Part shown: positions 18,724 through 28,010 of the stretch, in pieces | How positions within the stretch are numbered: position 1 is the stretch's first letter | Layout of the letters: every line of letters starts with the position of its first letter | Assembly: GCF_006715725.1 (NCBI RefSeq) | Contig: NZ_VFNU01000001.1 | Coordinates: forward strand, 1,550,001 to 1,614,000 | Length of the DNA: 64,000 nucleotides | Reading direction: 5' to 3' | DNA from: Nocardioides sp. SLBN-35 | Lineage (GTDB): Bacteria; Actinomycetota; Actinomycetes; Propionibacteriales; Nocardioidaceae | Notes under the pieces: generated by a model | What the model was told of the DNA's origin: nothing | What the model saw: only the letters and a program-made list of their open reading frames with translations | The model's database searches: none | Translations under genes and position numbers: made by a program

Positions 18724-19285
18724 GGCCAGTCTCGCCGCCGCCCTCGCGTTCGCGGTCCTCGGCGTTACAGGCTGCTCCGCCGACGACGAGCCGCCGTCGC
18801 GGCCCTCGGCCACACCGACGCCGACGGCCTCGCCGACCGCCGCCTTCGGCTGCGAGCGGGTGAGCGACGCCGACCTGGGGGAGTGGCTCGGCGTACCCCT
18901 GCAGGTCGAGGCGGACCCCACCGACGACGGCGGTACGTCGTGCTCGGCCACCGACCTCGGCGACACCCTCCTCGTGGTGGAGTGGGCGCCGCTGACCGGC
19001 GCCGACGGCGACCTCGACGTCGCGGCCAACCAGGTGTTCGCGGACCGCGACCCGGCGCCGACGGTCGAGGAGACCGCGCTGCCCGGCGGTGCCCCGGCCC
19101 GGATGGTCGTCACGGAGGACCCCGGGACCCAGGTGCAGGTCGACCTGGTCTCCCTCACCGGCGACGACGGCCTGCACGTCCTCGTCTCGGCCGGCGCCAC
19201 CGGGGGCGGGCTCACACTCGACCGGGCGCGACTGGTCGACACCGCCGCCCGGATCGCCGACGCCTACGCCGTCCCGACCGGCTGA
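18713..19285 (+). CDS. Putative lipoprotein of the 16.9-19.3 kb module
   Basis: A 190-residue predicted lipoprotein. From GTG 18713 the N-terminus is MRAEASLAAALAFAVLGVTGC, a signal peptide with lipobox VTGC and the lipidated Cys at residue 21, followed by a Ser/Pro/Thr linker. The mature domain has cysteines at ...FGCERVSD and TSCSATD and resembles DUF3558-like secreted domains in layout, but I do not recognise it firmly. A start at GTG 18695 would put six residues before the signal. It overlaps the previous gene by eleven bases. Confidence 0.6.
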   Translation: MRAEASLAAALAFAVLGVTGCSADDEPPSRPSATPTPTASPTAAFGCERVSDADLGEWLGVPLQVEADPTDDGGTSCSATDLGDTLLVVEWAPLTGADGDLDVAANQVFADRDPAPTVEETALPGGAPARMVVTEDPGTQVQVDLVSLTGDDGLHVLVSAGATGGGLTLDRARLVDTAARIADAYAVPTG

Positions 19286-19295
19286 GCCGCGTCAA

Positions 19296-19326
19296 TTGGG
19301 AGTTCGTTGTCGCCAGCACATAGACT
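19296..19326 (+). promoter_or_regulatory. Probable infA promoter
   Basis: TTGGGA at 19296-19301 and TAGACT at 19321-19326, 19 bases apart, form a plausible housekeeping promoter 127 bases upstream of infA. Unlike most single genes in this window it would give a long 5' leader. The leader (19333-19453) shows no riboswitch I recognise. Confidence 0.45.
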
Positions 19327-19453
19327 GGCGTGTCGGTCCAACGTGGGTTCTGTGTGTGGTGCACGGCCCACGAGGTCCACTCGGTCGCCCGAGGGCGGAC
19401 GAGAGGTTCCCGGACCACCGGTAGACACAACATCCCCGAGCAGATTGTGAGAC

Positions 19454-19675
19454 ATGGCGAAGAAAGAAGGCGTCATCGAGATGGAGGGCTCCGTCGTGGA
19501 GGCCCTTCCGAACGCCATGTTCCGCGTCGAGCTGAGCAACGGCCACAAGGTCCTGGCTCACATCAGCGGCAAGATGCGCCAGCACTACATCCGGATCCTC
19601 CCTGAGGACCGCGTGGTGGTGGAGCTCTCGCCGTACGACCTCTCGCGCGGCCGGATCGTCTACCGCTACAAGTGA
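19454..19675 (+). CDS. infA: Translation initiation factor IF-1
   Basis: IF-1 occupies the A site of the 30S subunit during initiation. The 73-residue OB-fold protein [62 protein letters not shown] is full length and unmistakable. It opens the second ribosomal block (infA-rpmJ-rpsM-rpsK-rpsD-rpoA-rplQ), directly after the accessory genes that separate it from map. Confidence 0.97.
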   Translation: MAKKEGVIEMEGSVVEALPNAMFRVELSNGHKVLAHISGKMRQHYIRILPEDRVVVELSPYDLSRGRIVYRYK

Positions 19676-19717
19676 GCCACCGCTCACCTGTTCCGCCACT
19701 AGCAAGAAAGGGCTGAC

Positions 19718-19831
19718 ATGAAGGTCAACCCGAGCGTGAAGCCGATCTGTGACAAGTGCAAGGTGATCCGTCGCCACGGCCGCGTCATGGTGATCTGCGA
19801 GAACCCGCGCCACAAGCAGCGCCAGGGCTGA
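19718..19831 (+). CDS. rpmJ: 50S ribosomal protein L36 (zinc type)
   Basis: L36 is the smallest 50S protein. The 37-codon frame reads [20 protein letters not shown] with the zinc ligands Cys11, Cys14 and then Cys27 and His32 ([13 protein letters not shown]). An AAGAAAGGGC ribosome-binding site sits eight bases before the ATG. As the zinc-binding form it pairs with the zinc-type S14 above, suggesting zinc-independent copies may exist elsewhere in the genome. Confidence 0.96.
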   Translation: MKVNPSVKPICDKCKVIRRHGRVMVICENPRHKQRQG

Positions 19832-19839
19832 GCCCGGCT

Positions 19840-19881
19840 GGTTGTCGAGGAGGTCGCGCAGCGACCGTCTCGAGACACAAC
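19840..19881 (-). repeat. REP-like hairpin repeat, copy A
   Basis: Between rpmJ and rpsM. On the minus strand it reads GTCTCGAGACGGTCGCTGCG followed by CGACCTCCTCGAC. The core GGTCGC-TGC-GCGACC is a perfect six-pair hairpin, and outer GTTGT/ACAAC ends extend it. It is the inverted form of copy B at 20857-20890 and related to copy C at 61173-61206. Confidence 0.75.
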
Positions 19882-20022
19882 TGAATAACTCATCAACGTG
19901 ATCGCTTAGCCGTCGCACGACGGCGAACCACCTCCGGTGCGGATGGCCGGAGCTGGGTGCAACGAACGAACCGCCCGGACGCATCACGACCACACCACCG
20001 CAACTGTTCGAAAGGAGCCGTC

Positions 20023-20397
20023 ATGGCTCGCCTCGTCGGAGTGGACCTGCCGCGCGACAAGCGCATCGAGGTCGCTCTCACCTACATCTACGGCATCGGC
20101 CGTACCCGCGCCCAGCAGCTGCTGGAGGCCACCGGCGTCAGCCCGGACCTCCGCGTGCACGAGCTGGGTGACGAGGAGCTGGTCAAGCTCCGCGACGAGA
20201 TCGAGGCGAACTTCAAGATCGAGGGTGACCTCCGTCGCGAGGTTCAGGCCGACATCCGCCGCAAGATCGAGATCGGCAGCTACCAGGGTCGCCGTCACCG
20301 TATGGGCCTTCCGGTCCGCGGTCAGCGCACCAAGACCAACGCTCGCACCCGCAAGGGCCCGAAGCGCACGGTTGCCGGCAAGAAGAAGGCCAAGTGA
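20023..20397 (+). CDS. rpsM: 30S ribosomal protein S13
   Basis: S13 bridges the subunits in the 30S head. ATG 20023 after AAAGGAG gives [39 protein letters not shown] and 124 residues; in-frame codons upstream have no family support. The Lys/Arg-rich tail with [22 protein letters not shown] is diagnostic. Separated from rpmJ by 191 bases that include a REP-like repeat. Confidence 0.97.
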   Translation: MARLVGVDLPRDKRIEVALTYIYGIGRTRAQQLLEATGVSPDLRVHELGDEELVKLRDEIEANFKIEGDLRREVQADIRRKIEIGSYQGRRHRMGLPVRGQRTKTNARTRKGPKRTVAGKKKAK

Positions 20398-20452
20398 TCT
20401 GAGCCTCCGGCTCGACACTGCCTCACGACCAGCTTTCTCAAGGAGATAACGC

Positions 20453-20854
20453 ATGCCTCCCAAGGCTCGCGCGGGCGCCAAGAAGGTGCGCCGCAAGGAG
20501 AAGAAGAACGTCGCTCAGGGCGAGGCCCACATCAAGAGCACGTTCAACAACACGATCGTCACGATCACCGACCCGACCGGTGCGGTGATCTCGTGGGCCT
20601 CTGCCGGCACCGTCGGCTTCAAGGGCTCCCGCAAGTCCACCCCGTACGCCGCTCAGATGGCCGCCGAGGCCGCTGGCCGTCGGGCGATGGAGCACGGCAT
20701 GAAGAAGATCGACGTCTTCGTCAAGGGCCCGGGCTCGGGCCGCGAGACGGCGATCCGTTCGCTGGGTGCGATCGGCCTCGAGGTCGGCACCATCCAGGAC
20801 GTGACCCCCGCCCCGCACAACGGCTGCCGCCCGCCGAAGCGCCGTCGCGTCTGA
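20453..20854 (+). CDS. rpsK: 30S ribosomal protein S11
   Basis: S11 forms the 30S platform near the E site. The 133-residue protein has a basic N-terminal arm ([23 protein letters not shown]), the [23 protein letters not shown] core and the C-terminal [18 protein letters not shown] tail. AAGGAGATAACGC supplies the ribosome-binding site. Two bases after its stop comes REP-like copy B, before rpsD. Confidence 0.97.
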   Translation: MPPKARAGAKKVRRKEKKNVAQGEAHIKSTFNNTIVTITDPTGAVISWASAGTVGFKGSRKSTPYAAQMAAEAAGRRAMEHGMKKIDVFVKGPGSGRETAIRSLGAIGLEVGTIQDVTPAPHNGCRPPKRRRV

Positions 20855-20856
20855 GG

Positions 20857-20890
20857 GTTTCGAGACGGTCGCTGCGCGACCTCCTCAACC
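20857..20890 (+). repeat. REP-like hairpin repeat, copy B
   Basis: Located between rpsK and rpsD. It reads GTTTCGAGACGGTCGCTGCG then CGACCTCCTCAACC, with a perfect GGTCGC-TGC-GCGACC hairpin at its centre. It is inverted relative to copy A about one kilobase upstream, so A and B could also pair with each other in the transcript. Confidence 0.75.
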
Positions 20891-20918
20891 ACCGGAAAAG
20901 ACTTAAAGGAGAACTTCA

Positions 20919-21527
20919 ATGGCCCGTTACACCGGACCCCTGACCAAGAAGTCGCGCCGTCTCGGCGTCGACCTCGTCGGCGGCGACGCTGCCTTCGAGA
21001 AGCGCCCCTACCCCCCGGGCCAGCACGGCCGCGCGCGGGTCAAGGAGAGCGAGTACCGCAACCAGCTGCAGGAGAAGCAGAAGGCCCGCTTCACCTACGG
21101 CGTGCTGGAGAAGCAGTTCCACCGCTACTACGAGGAGGCTGCGCGTCGCCAGGGCAAGACCGGCGACAACCTGCTCCAGCTCCTCGAGTGCCGTCTCGAC
21201 AACGTGGTCTACCGTGCCGGCTTCGCCCGCACGCGCCGCCACGCCCGCCAGCTGGTGACCCACGGTCACTTCCTGGTCAACGGCAAGAAGGTCGACATCC
21301 CGTCGTTCCAGGTCACCCAGTACGACATCATCGACGTGCGCGAGAAGTCGCTCGAGATGACCCCGTTCATCGTGGCTCGCGAGACCCACGGCGAGCGGAT
21401 CGTGCCGGCCTGGCTCGAGGCGCTCCCGAACCGCATGCGCGTCCTGGTCCACCAGGTCCCCGTGCGCGAGCAGATCGACATGCCGATCCAGGAGCAGCTC
21501 ATCGTGGAGTACTACTCCAAGAAGTGA
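20919..21527 (+). CDS. rpsD: 30S ribosomal protein S4
   Basis: S4 nucleates 30S assembly and affects accuracy. The 202-residue product begins MARYTGPLTKKSRRLGVDLVG and carries the S4 RNA-binding domain (RLDNVVYRAGFARTRRHARQLVTHGHFLVNGKKVDIPSF). The N-terminal zinc cysteines of the C+ form are absent, so this is the zinc-independent type. It ends 134 bases before rpoA. Confidence 0.97.
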   Translation: MARYTGPLTKKSRRLGVDLVGGDAAFEKRPYPPGQHGRARVKESEYRNQLQEKQKARFTYGVLEKQFHRYYEEAARRQGKTGDNLLQLLECRLDNVVYRAGFARTRRHARQLVTHGHFLVNGKKVDIPSFQVTQYDIIDVREKSLEMTPFIVARETHGERIVPAWLEALPNRMRVLVHQVPVREQIDMPIQEQLIVEYYSKK

Positions 21528-21533
21528 TCGCGA

Positions 21534-21577
21534 GCCCGTCCCGGTCCACCTTCACCACGTGAGGAGCCGGGGCGGGC
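21534..21577 (+). terminator. Hairpin between rpsD and rpoA
   Basis: GCCCGTCCCGG (21534-21544) pairs with CCGGGGCGGGC (21567-21577), eleven pairs with one G-U, across a 22-base loop. It starts seven bases after the rpsD stop and has no T-run. It may terminate part of the transcripts or set the rpsD:rpoA ratio. The pairing is visible; the role is inferred. Confidence 0.5.
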
Positions 21578-21661
21578 ACGCGTCATCCCGCAGACCCTCT
21601 TCTCCATCCGCACCACGTCTGGGTCCTCATATAGCGGTCGGCCCGGAAAGGAACGAAACAA

Positions 21662-22684
21662 GTGCTCATCGCACAGCGCCCCACCCTGTCGGAGGAGACC
21701 GTCGACCAGTTCCGGTCGCGCTTCGTCATCGAGCCCCTCGAGCCCGGCTTCGGCTACACGCTCGGCAACTCGCTGCGTCGTACCCTCCTCTCCTCGATCC
21801 CCGGTGCCTCGGTCACGAGCATCAAGATCGACGGCGTCCTCCACGAGTTCTCGACCATCGAGGGCGTCAAGGAAGACGTCACCGAGATCATCCTCAACCT
21901 CAAGGGCCTCGTCGTCTCCTCCGAGCACGACGAGCCGGTCACCATGTACCTGCGCAAGTCGGGTGCCGGTGACGTCACGGGTGCCGACATCGCGCCGCCG
22001 GCCGGCGTCGAGGTCCACAACCCCGACCTGAAGATCGCCACCCTCTCCGACAACGGCAAGCTCGAGCTCGAGCTCGTCGTGGAGCGGGGCCGCGGCTACG
22101 TCTCGGCCGTCCAGAACAAGGGCGCCGACAACGAGATCGGCCGGATCCCGGTCGACTCGATCTACAGCCCGGTCCTCAAGGTGACCTACAAGGTCGAGGC
22201 CACCCGTGTCGAGCAGCGCACCGACTTCGACAAGCTCGTCATCGACGTCGAGACCAAGCCGTCGATCCTGCCCCGCGACGCCATCGCGTCGGCCGGCAAG
22301 ACGCTGGTCGAGCTCTTCGGCCTGGCCCGCGAGCTCAACGTCGAGGCCGAGGGCATCGACATCGGCCCCTCGCCCGTCGACGAGCAGCTCGCCGCGGACC
22401 TCGCCCTCCCGGTCGAGGACCTCCAGCTGACCGTGCGGTCCTACAACTGCCTCAAGCGCGAGGGCATCCACACCGTGGGTGAGCTCATCAGCCGCTCGGA
22501 GCAGGACCTGCTGGACATCCGCAACTTCGGTGCGAAGTCCATCGACGAGGTCAAGGCCAAGCTCCACGAGATGGGTCTGTCCCTCAAGGACAGTGCCCCG
22601 GGCTTCGACCCGTCGGCCGCCCTGGCCAACTACTCGGACGACGAGGACGACGACGAGTCGTTCATCGAGTCCGAGGAGTTCTGA
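21662..22684 (+). CDS. rpoA: DNA-directed RNA polymerase subunit alpha
   Basis: The alpha dimer scaffolds RNA polymerase and its C-terminal domain contacts UP elements and activators. GTG 21662, after GGAAAGGAACG, gives [48 protein letters not shown]; 340 residues is normal. The alpha-CTD ([37 protein letters not shown], about 255-315) is intact and followed by an acidic tail ([15 protein letters not shown]). A TATAGC-containing stretch near 21631 could be an internal promoter but is weak. Confidence 0.97.
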   Translation: MLIAQRPTLSEETVDQFRSRFVIEPLEPGFGYTLGNSLRRTLLSSIPGASVTSIKIDGVLHEFSTIEGVKEDVTEIILNLKGLVVSSEHDEPVTMYLRKSGAGDVTGADIAPPAGVEVHNPDLKIATLSDNGKLELELVVERGRGYVSAVQNKGADNEIGRIPVDSIYSPVLKVTYKVEATRVEQRTDFDKLVIDVETKPSILPRDAIASAGKTLVELFGLARELNVEAEGIDIGPSPVDEQLAADLALPVEDLQLTVRSYNCLKREGIHTVGELISRSEQDLLDIRNFGAKSIDEVKAKLHEMGLSLKDSAPGFDPSAALANYSDDEDDDESFIESEEF

Positions 22685-22753
22685 TCTGATCCGTCCCGTC
22701 CGGGACACACCTACCCCGGTACCTGACACGGCCGGGGAGAATCGAGAGAAGCA

Positions 22754-23341
22754 ATGCCCAAGCCCAAGAAGGGCCCCCGCCTCGGCGGTAGCGCCGCGCA
22801 CCAGCGCCTCATCCTGTCGAACCTGGCCACCTCGCTCTTCGAGCACGGCCGGATCACGACCACCGAGGCCAAGGCGCGCACGCTGCGTCCCTACGCCGAG
22901 AAGCTGATCACCAAGGCGAAGAAGGCCCACGCCGGCGAGAACCCGCTGCACCAGCGCCGCGAGGTCCTCAAGGACATCCGCGACAAGGGTGTCGTGCACA
23001 CGCTGTTCGCGGACATCGCGCCGACCTTCGCCGACCGTCCGGGTGGCTACACCCGGATCACCAAGATCGGCAACCGTGCGGGCGACAACGCCCCCATGGC
23101 GGTCATCGAGCTGGTCACCGAGGCGTTCACGCCGGCCGCTCCCAAGACTGCCAAGGCTGCTCCGGCCGCTCCGGTCGAGGAGGCCCCCGAGGCCGAGGTG
23201 ACCGAGGTCGAGGAGACCGAGGCCGCTGAGGTCGAGGCCCCCGAGGCCGAGGCCGAGGCCGAGGTCACCGAGGAGGTCACCGAGGAGGCTGCCGAGGAGG
23301 CGCCCGCCGAGGAGTCCGCCGAGGACGCCGACAAGGCCTGA
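22754..23341 (+). CDS. rplQ: 50S ribosomal protein L17 with acidic C-terminal extension
   Basis: L17 surrounds the tunnel exit. Residues 1-120 are the conserved L17 domain ([55 protein letters not shown] and [14 protein letters not shown]). The remaining 75 residues are almost only Ala, Glu, Val, Pro and Thr (many E-A-E and TEE units), a disordered acidic extension seen in several actinobacterial L17s and likely of low structural conservation. It ends the alpha operon just before a clear terminator. Confidence 0.96.
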   Translation: MPKPKKGPRLGGSAAHQRLILSNLATSLFEHGRITTTEAKARTLRPYAEKLITKAKKAHAGENPLHQRREVLKDIRDKGVVHTLFADIAPTFADRPGGYTRITKIGNRAGDNAPMAVIELVTEAFTPAAPKTAKAAPAAPVEEAPEAEVTEVEETEAAEVEAPEAEAEAEVTEEVTEEAAEEAPAEESAEDADKA

Positions 23342-23353
23342 GCCCAGGCTCTC

Positions 23354-23396
23354 CGACGGCCCGTCACCCGCGAGGGTGGCGGGCCGTCGTGCTTTT
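23354..23396 (+). terminator. Rho-independent terminator of the alpha operon
   Basis: CGACGGCCCG (23354-23363) pairs perfectly with CGGGCCGTCG (23380-23389), and CACCC/GGGTG extends the stem inside. A GCTTTT run follows at 23391-23396. This is the clearest intrinsic terminator in the window and ends the rplQ transcript before ispH. Confidence 0.9.
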
Positions 23397-23418
23397 CCCG
23401 TCGTCGGCGCGGCCTCCG

Positions 23419-23431
23419 TAGACTGGGGGCC
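23419..23431 (+). promoter_or_regulatory. Leaderless -10 for ispH
   Basis: TAGACT at 23419-23424, then seven bases, then ATG 23432. No ribosome-binding site is present. The promoter lies just after the rplQ terminator, so ispH is transcribed separately from the ribosomal genes. Confidence 0.6.
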
Positions 23432-24448
23432 ATGACGATCGACCTGGGAACGCCGCGCCGGCTCGAGGACAGCGAGCGCGAGGTGCTGCTCGCGGCGCCC
23501 CGCGGCTACTGCGCCGGCGTCGACCGCGCGGTCGTCACCGTCGAGCAGGCGCTGGACCTCTACGGCTCCCCCGTCTACGTCCGCAAGCAGATCGTCCACA
23601 ACAAGCACGTCGTGGCCAACCTCGAGGCCCGCGGCGCGATCTTCGTCGAGGAGCTCGAGGAGGTCCCGGCGGGGGCCCGGGTGGTGTTCTCCGCCCACGG
23701 TGTCTCCCCGGCCGTCGTGAGCGAGGCCGCCGAGCGCGACCTGAAGACCATCGACGCGACCTGCCCGCTGGTGACCAAGGTGCACCGCGAGGCGGTCCGC
23801 TTCGCCGCCGACGGCTACACCATCCTGCTCATCGGGCATGCTGGCCACGAGGAGGTCGAGGGCACTGCGGGCGAGGCGCCCGAGCAGACCGTCCTGGTCG
23901 AGCACCCCGACGACGTCGCGAAGCTGGAGTTCCCCGCCGACGCGAAGCTCGCCTGGCTCTCGCAGACCACGCTGAGCGTCGACGAGACCATGGAGACCGT
24001 ACGCCGCCTCCGGGCCAAGTTCCCGCAGCTCGAGGACCCGCCCAGCGACGACATCTGCTACGCCACCCAGAACCGCCAGGTCGCGGTCAAGGAGATCGGC
24101 GCGGCCGCCGACCTGGTGATCGTGGTCGGCTCGGCCAACTCCTCCAACTCGGTGCGCCTGGTCGAGGTCGCGCTCGAGGCCGGCGCCAAGGCGTCGTACC
24201 GCATCGACGACGTGTCCGAGCTGGACGAGTCCTGGCTCGACGGCGCCGCGACGGTCAGCGTCACCTCGGGCGCCTCGGTCCCCGACCACCTCGTCACCGA
24301 GGTCCTGGCCCATCTCGCCGAGCGCGGCTACCCGGATGCCCGCGCGGTGCAGACGGCCGAGGAGACCCTCGCCTTCTCGCTCCCCAAGGAGCTGCACCGC
24401 GACCTCAAGGCCGCCGGGCGCAGCACCAAGACCGCGGTCCGGCTCTGA
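23432..24448 (+). CDS. ispH: 4-hydroxy-3-methylbut-2-enyl diphosphate reductase
   Basis: Last enzyme of the MEP isoprenoid pathway, an iron-sulfur protein making IPP and DMAPP from HMBPP. The 338-residue protein has the three cluster cysteines in place: Cys27 ([11 protein letters not shown]), Cys111 ([11 protein letters not shown]) and Cys209 ([11 protein letters not shown]). The substrate-binding segments [18 protein letters not shown] and [15 protein letters not shown] are also present. Start fixed by the -10 box seven bases upstream. yciO begins two bases after its stop. Confidence 0.96.
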   Translation: MTIDLGTPRRLEDSEREVLLAAPRGYCAGVDRAVVTVEQALDLYGSPVYVRKQIVHNKHVVANLEARGAIFVEELEEVPAGARVVFSAHGVSPAVVSEAAERDLKTIDATCPLVTKVHREAVRFAADGYTILLIGHAGHEEVEGTAGEAPEQTVLVEHPDDVAKLEFPADAKLAWLSQTTLSVDETMETVRRLRAKFPQLEDPPSDDICYATQNRQVAVKEIGAAADLVIVVGSANSSNSVRLVEVALEAGAKASYRIDDVSELDESWLDGAATVSVTSGASVPDHLVTEVLAHLAERGYPDARAVQTAEETLAFSLPKELHRDLKAAGRSTKTAVRL

Positions 24449-24450
24449 GC

Positions 24451-25068
24451 ATGGCCCGCTACCTCGACGTCCACCCGGACAACCCGCAGCCGCGCACTCT
24501 GCAGCAGATCGTCGCCGCGCTGCAGGACGACGCGCTGATCGCGTACCCGACCGACTCCGGCTACGCGCTGGGCTGCCGGATCGGAAACCGCGAGGGCCGC
24601 GACCGGATCCTCAAGATCCGCGGCCTCGACGACAAGCACCACTTCACCCTGATGTGCCGCGACTTCTCGCAGCTCGGCCAGCTGGTCCACGTCGACAACT
24701 CCGCGTTCCGGGCGATCCGATCGGCGACCCCGGGGCCCTACACGTTCATCCTGACCGCGATGCCCGAGGTGCCGAAGCGGCTGCTGCACCCGAAGAAGAA
24801 GACCGTCGGCGTACGCATCCCCGAGAACACCTTCGTGCAGGCACTGCTCGAGGAGCTCGGTGAGCCGCTGCTCAGCTCCACGCTGATCCTGCCCGGCGAG
24901 ACCGAGCCGCGGACCATGGGCTGGGAGATCAAGGAGGACCTCGACCACGAGGTCGACATCGTCGTCGAGGCCGGCGAGGTCAAGCCCGAGCCGACCACCG
25001 TCGTCGACTGGTCCGAGGGCTACCCCGAGGTGATCCGGCGCGGCGCGGGGGACCCGGACCGGTTCTGA
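24451..25068 (+). CDS. yciO: YciO family protein (Sua5/YrdC-like fold)
   Basis: A 205-residue protein of the Sua5/YciO/YrdC family. It follows E. coli YciO closely: MARYLDVHPDNPQPRTL, VAYPTDSGYALGCRIGN-type opening (IAYPTDSGYALG), HHFTLMCRDFSQL, PGPYTFILTAMPEVPKRLL, KKTVGVRIPEN and LSSTLILPGETEP. Relatives TsaC/Sua5 form threonylcarbamoyl-AMP for tRNA t6A; YciO itself is a paralogue whose cellular role is not settled. It is in an operon with ispH. Confidence 0.88.
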   Translation: MARYLDVHPDNPQPRTLQQIVAALQDDALIAYPTDSGYALGCRIGNREGRDRILKIRGLDDKHHFTLMCRDFSQLGQLVHVDNSAFRAIRSATPGPYTFILTAMPEVPKRLLHPKKKTVGVRIPENTFVQALLEELGEPLLSSTLILPGETEPRTMGWEIKEDLDHEVDIVVEAGEVKPEPTTVVDWSEGYPEVIRRGAGDPDRF

Positions 25069-25072
25069 CCGG

Positions 25073-25243
25073 CGCTCAGCCTGCATTCACCGATTTCCAG
25101 CGGCGGAGCGCCCCCACATGGGCGCGCTGGCTGCGTTGCCGACGCTCGACAGACGCCCAGTCTGGCTTCGCGCCGGACGCCTTGCCATCACACCCATCTG
25201 GTGACGCTCCGCTCGCCGCAAATCGGTGCATGCAGGCTCAGCG
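25073..25243. repeat. 171-bp palindromic element between yciO and a DUF6542-like gene
   Basis: Near-identical inverted arms lie at 25073-25110 and 25205-25243; CGCTCAGCCTGCAT...CACCGATTT on the left matches CGCTGAGCCTGCAT...CACCGATTT read from the right. The 94-base centre (25111-25204) has further partial pairing and no ORF of note. The right arm includes the last codons of the minus-strand gene. It lies between convergent genes, so it can act as a bidirectional terminator, but the arm length is far beyond what termination needs. Confidence 0.75.
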
Positions 25244-25660
25244 TGGGTGCCGCTCGACGAACGAGCGGCGCAGCGCGAGCAGGCCCAGGCAGGCGGCATA
25301 GCCGAGCGCGAGGGCGATGCCGTGGCGCGAGAGCCCGGCCAGCACGGCCTGGACCAGACCGTCGTCGGCGCGGGCGATGCTGTCGCGGTCGCTGATGGCG
25401 AGCAGCAGCACGACCAAGGCCATCGCCAGCGGCGGCAGCACGCCGACCAGGAAGAAGTCGAGCGGTCGGACGGCGAGCGCGGCGCCCACGCACAGCGACA
25501 CGAACGCCAGGTCGAAGAACAGCCCGAGTCCCTCGGAGAGCACCAGGTCGAGCACGGTCGCGCTGAGCAGGAGAGCGACCACCAGCGAGGCCACCTCCCG
25601 GCCGGGACGATGGCCCTCCTCCCACAGGGTCCGGTGCTGCTGGCGCGTCGCGCTGCTCAC
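25238..25660 (-). CDS. Small four-helix membrane protein (DUF6542-like)
   Basis: A 140-residue protein with four hydrophobic segments (EVASLVVALLLSATVLDLVL, GLGLFFDLAFVSLCVGAALAV, FFLVGVLPPLAMALVVLLL, IALALGYAACLGLLAL). The pattern TLWEEGHRPGREVASLVVALLLSA and VRPLDFFLVGVLPPLAM resembles the actinobacterial DUF6542 family, of unknown function. The GTG start is six bases downstream of a minus-strand TAGCGT (25667-25672), another leaderless arrangement. Convergent with yciO across the palindromic element. Confidence 0.7.
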   Translation of the reverse strand: MSSATRQQHRTLWEEGHRPGREVASLVVALLLSATVLDLVLSEGLGLFFDLAFVSLCVGAALAVRPLDFFLVGVLPPLAMALVVLLLAISDRDSIARADDGLVQAVLAGLSRHGIALALGYAACLGLLALRRSFVERHPR

Positions 25661-25691
25661 CCCTCCACGCTAGGACATCCCTCCGACGGAA

Positions 25692-26774
<1,083 letters not shown>

Positions 26775-26843
26775 CGCTGCTCCTCGACTGGGTCCGTGCG
26801 AATCACTGTGACCTGGATCGCATTCTGCCCTTGCGAGGGTATA

Positions 26844-26864
26844 TGTAAGTGTGCTGAACTAACA
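26844..26864. promoter_or_regulatory. Candidate ROK-repressor operator
   Basis: TGTAAGT (26844-26850) and ACTAACA (26858-26864) are inverted with one mismatch across seven bases. The site is three bases before the ROK start codon and in the 93-base divergent region shared with the ABC ATPase, the expected place for autoregulation and control of both units. Confidence 0.5.
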
Positions 26865-26867
26865 AAC

Positions 26868-28007
26868 ATGTCCTGGCGCAGCCCGACCTCCCGGTCGCCC
26901 CGAGAGCGGATCAAGCTCGACCGTGCCGACTCCCGTCGCCACCACCGCTCGATGCTGCTCCAGGAGCTGTTCGCGGCCGGCCCGGCCAGTCGTGCGGACC
27001 TGGCCCGCAGCAGCGGTCTGACCCGGGTCACGGTGTCCGACCTGGTCGCCGAGCTGCTGGGTGAGGGCCTGGTCGAGGAGCTCGGTACGCCGAGCGAGAG
27101 CCGCGTGGGCAAGCCGCCGACACTGGTCGGGCTGGTCGCCGACGCCAAGCACGTGGTCGCCATCGACCTGTCCGTCGACGACCAGGTGGCCGGCGCGGTC
27201 CTCACCCTCGAGGGCCAGGTCGTGCTCCGCGACGCCCGGCCGCGTGAGGGGCGCACCGGTGCCGACGCGGTGGCGCTGGTGCGGGAGTTCGCCGCCGACC
27301 TGATCGCGCGGAGCAGCCGCCCGCTGCTCGGGGTCGCGGTCGCGACGCCCGGCGTGGTCACGCCCGAGGGCGTCGTCCTCGACGCGCCCAACCTCGGCTG
27401 GCACGACCTGCACCTGGCCGACGACCTGGCAGCCAGGCTGGACCTGCCGGTCTACGTCGCCAACGACGCGAACACCGCCGTGATGGGGGAGTTCGTGTTC
27501 GGCAGTCGCGGCGAGGGCGGACTGCTGCTCCTCCGGCTCAGCACCGGTCTCGGTGCCGGCCTGGTGATCAACGGCGCTCTGCTGCACGGGCAGGGCGGGG
27601 CCGCCGGCGAGATCGGCCACGTCCAGGTCGACCCGGACGGCCCGCTGTGCGGCTGCGGCCGGCCGGGCTGCCTGGAGACCTACCTCGCCGTACCCCGGCT
27701 GCGGCGCGAGCTCGCCGCCGCCTCTGCCGCGGGTACCGGTGTCGACGCGGTGCTCGCCGACGCGGGCGCCCGCCTCGGCCAGGCGCTCGCGCCGGTCGTG
27801 GCCACGCTCAACCTCGGCGAGGTGGTGCTCAGCGGACCGGCCGACCTGGTCGAGCCGCTGGCCCGCGTGGCCGAGCAAGCGGTCCGGGACCGGGTGATGC
27901 CGGTGTCGGCCCAGCAGTTCGTCGTCCGTACGTCGTCCCTCGGCGACGACGGCGTGCTCGCCGGAGCCACGGGCGTGGTGCTCGCCGGCGAGCTGGGGGT
28001 GTCCTGA
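26868..28007 (+). CDS. ROK family transcriptional regulator (NagC/Mlc-like)
   Basis: A 379-residue repressor: a winged helix-turn-helix at about 20-75 (GPASRADLARSSGLTRVTVSDLVAELLGEGLVEE) and a ROK domain with the zinc motif CGCGRPGCLE near residue 265. ROK repressors such as NagC and Mlc sense sugar phosphates. It is the first gene of the operon and only three bases from the binding-protein gene, so it probably controls its own synthesis together with GlcNAc import and catabolism. ATG 26868 gives a normal N-terminus; upstream in-frame codons run into the operator region. Confidence 0.88.
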   Translation: MSWRSPTSRSPRERIKLDRADSRRHHRSMLLQELFAAGPASRADLARSSGLTRVTVSDLVAELLGEGLVEELGTPSESRVGKPPTLVGLVADAKHVVAIDLSVDDQVAGAVLTLEGQVVLRDARPREGRTGADAVALVREFAADLIARSSRPLLGVAVATPGVVTPEGVVLDAPNLGWHDLHLADDLAARLDLPVYVANDANTAVMGEFVFGSRGEGGLLLLRLSTGLGAGLVINGALLHGQGGAAGEIGHVQVDPDGPLCGCGRPGCLETYLAVPRLRRELAAASAAGTGVDAVLADAGARLGQALAPVVATLNLGEVVLSGPADLVEPLARVAEQAVRDRVMPVSAQQFVVRTSSLGDDGVLAGATGVVLAGELGVS

Positions 28008-28010
28008 ACC

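Noticed and set aside
19832..20022. A promoter for rpsM in the rpmJ-rpsM gap
   Set aside because: Apart from REP copy A I saw only weak AT-richer stretches (AACTGAATAACT) without a paired -35 and -10; not strong enough to list.
21512..24397. A 961-codon open frame on the minus strand across rpoA, rplQ and ispH
   Set aside because: It is the antisense shadow of three certain genes, has Asp/Gly/Leu/Arg-rich composition without domains, and has no promoter or ribosome-binding site. Such frames are common in GC-rich DNA.
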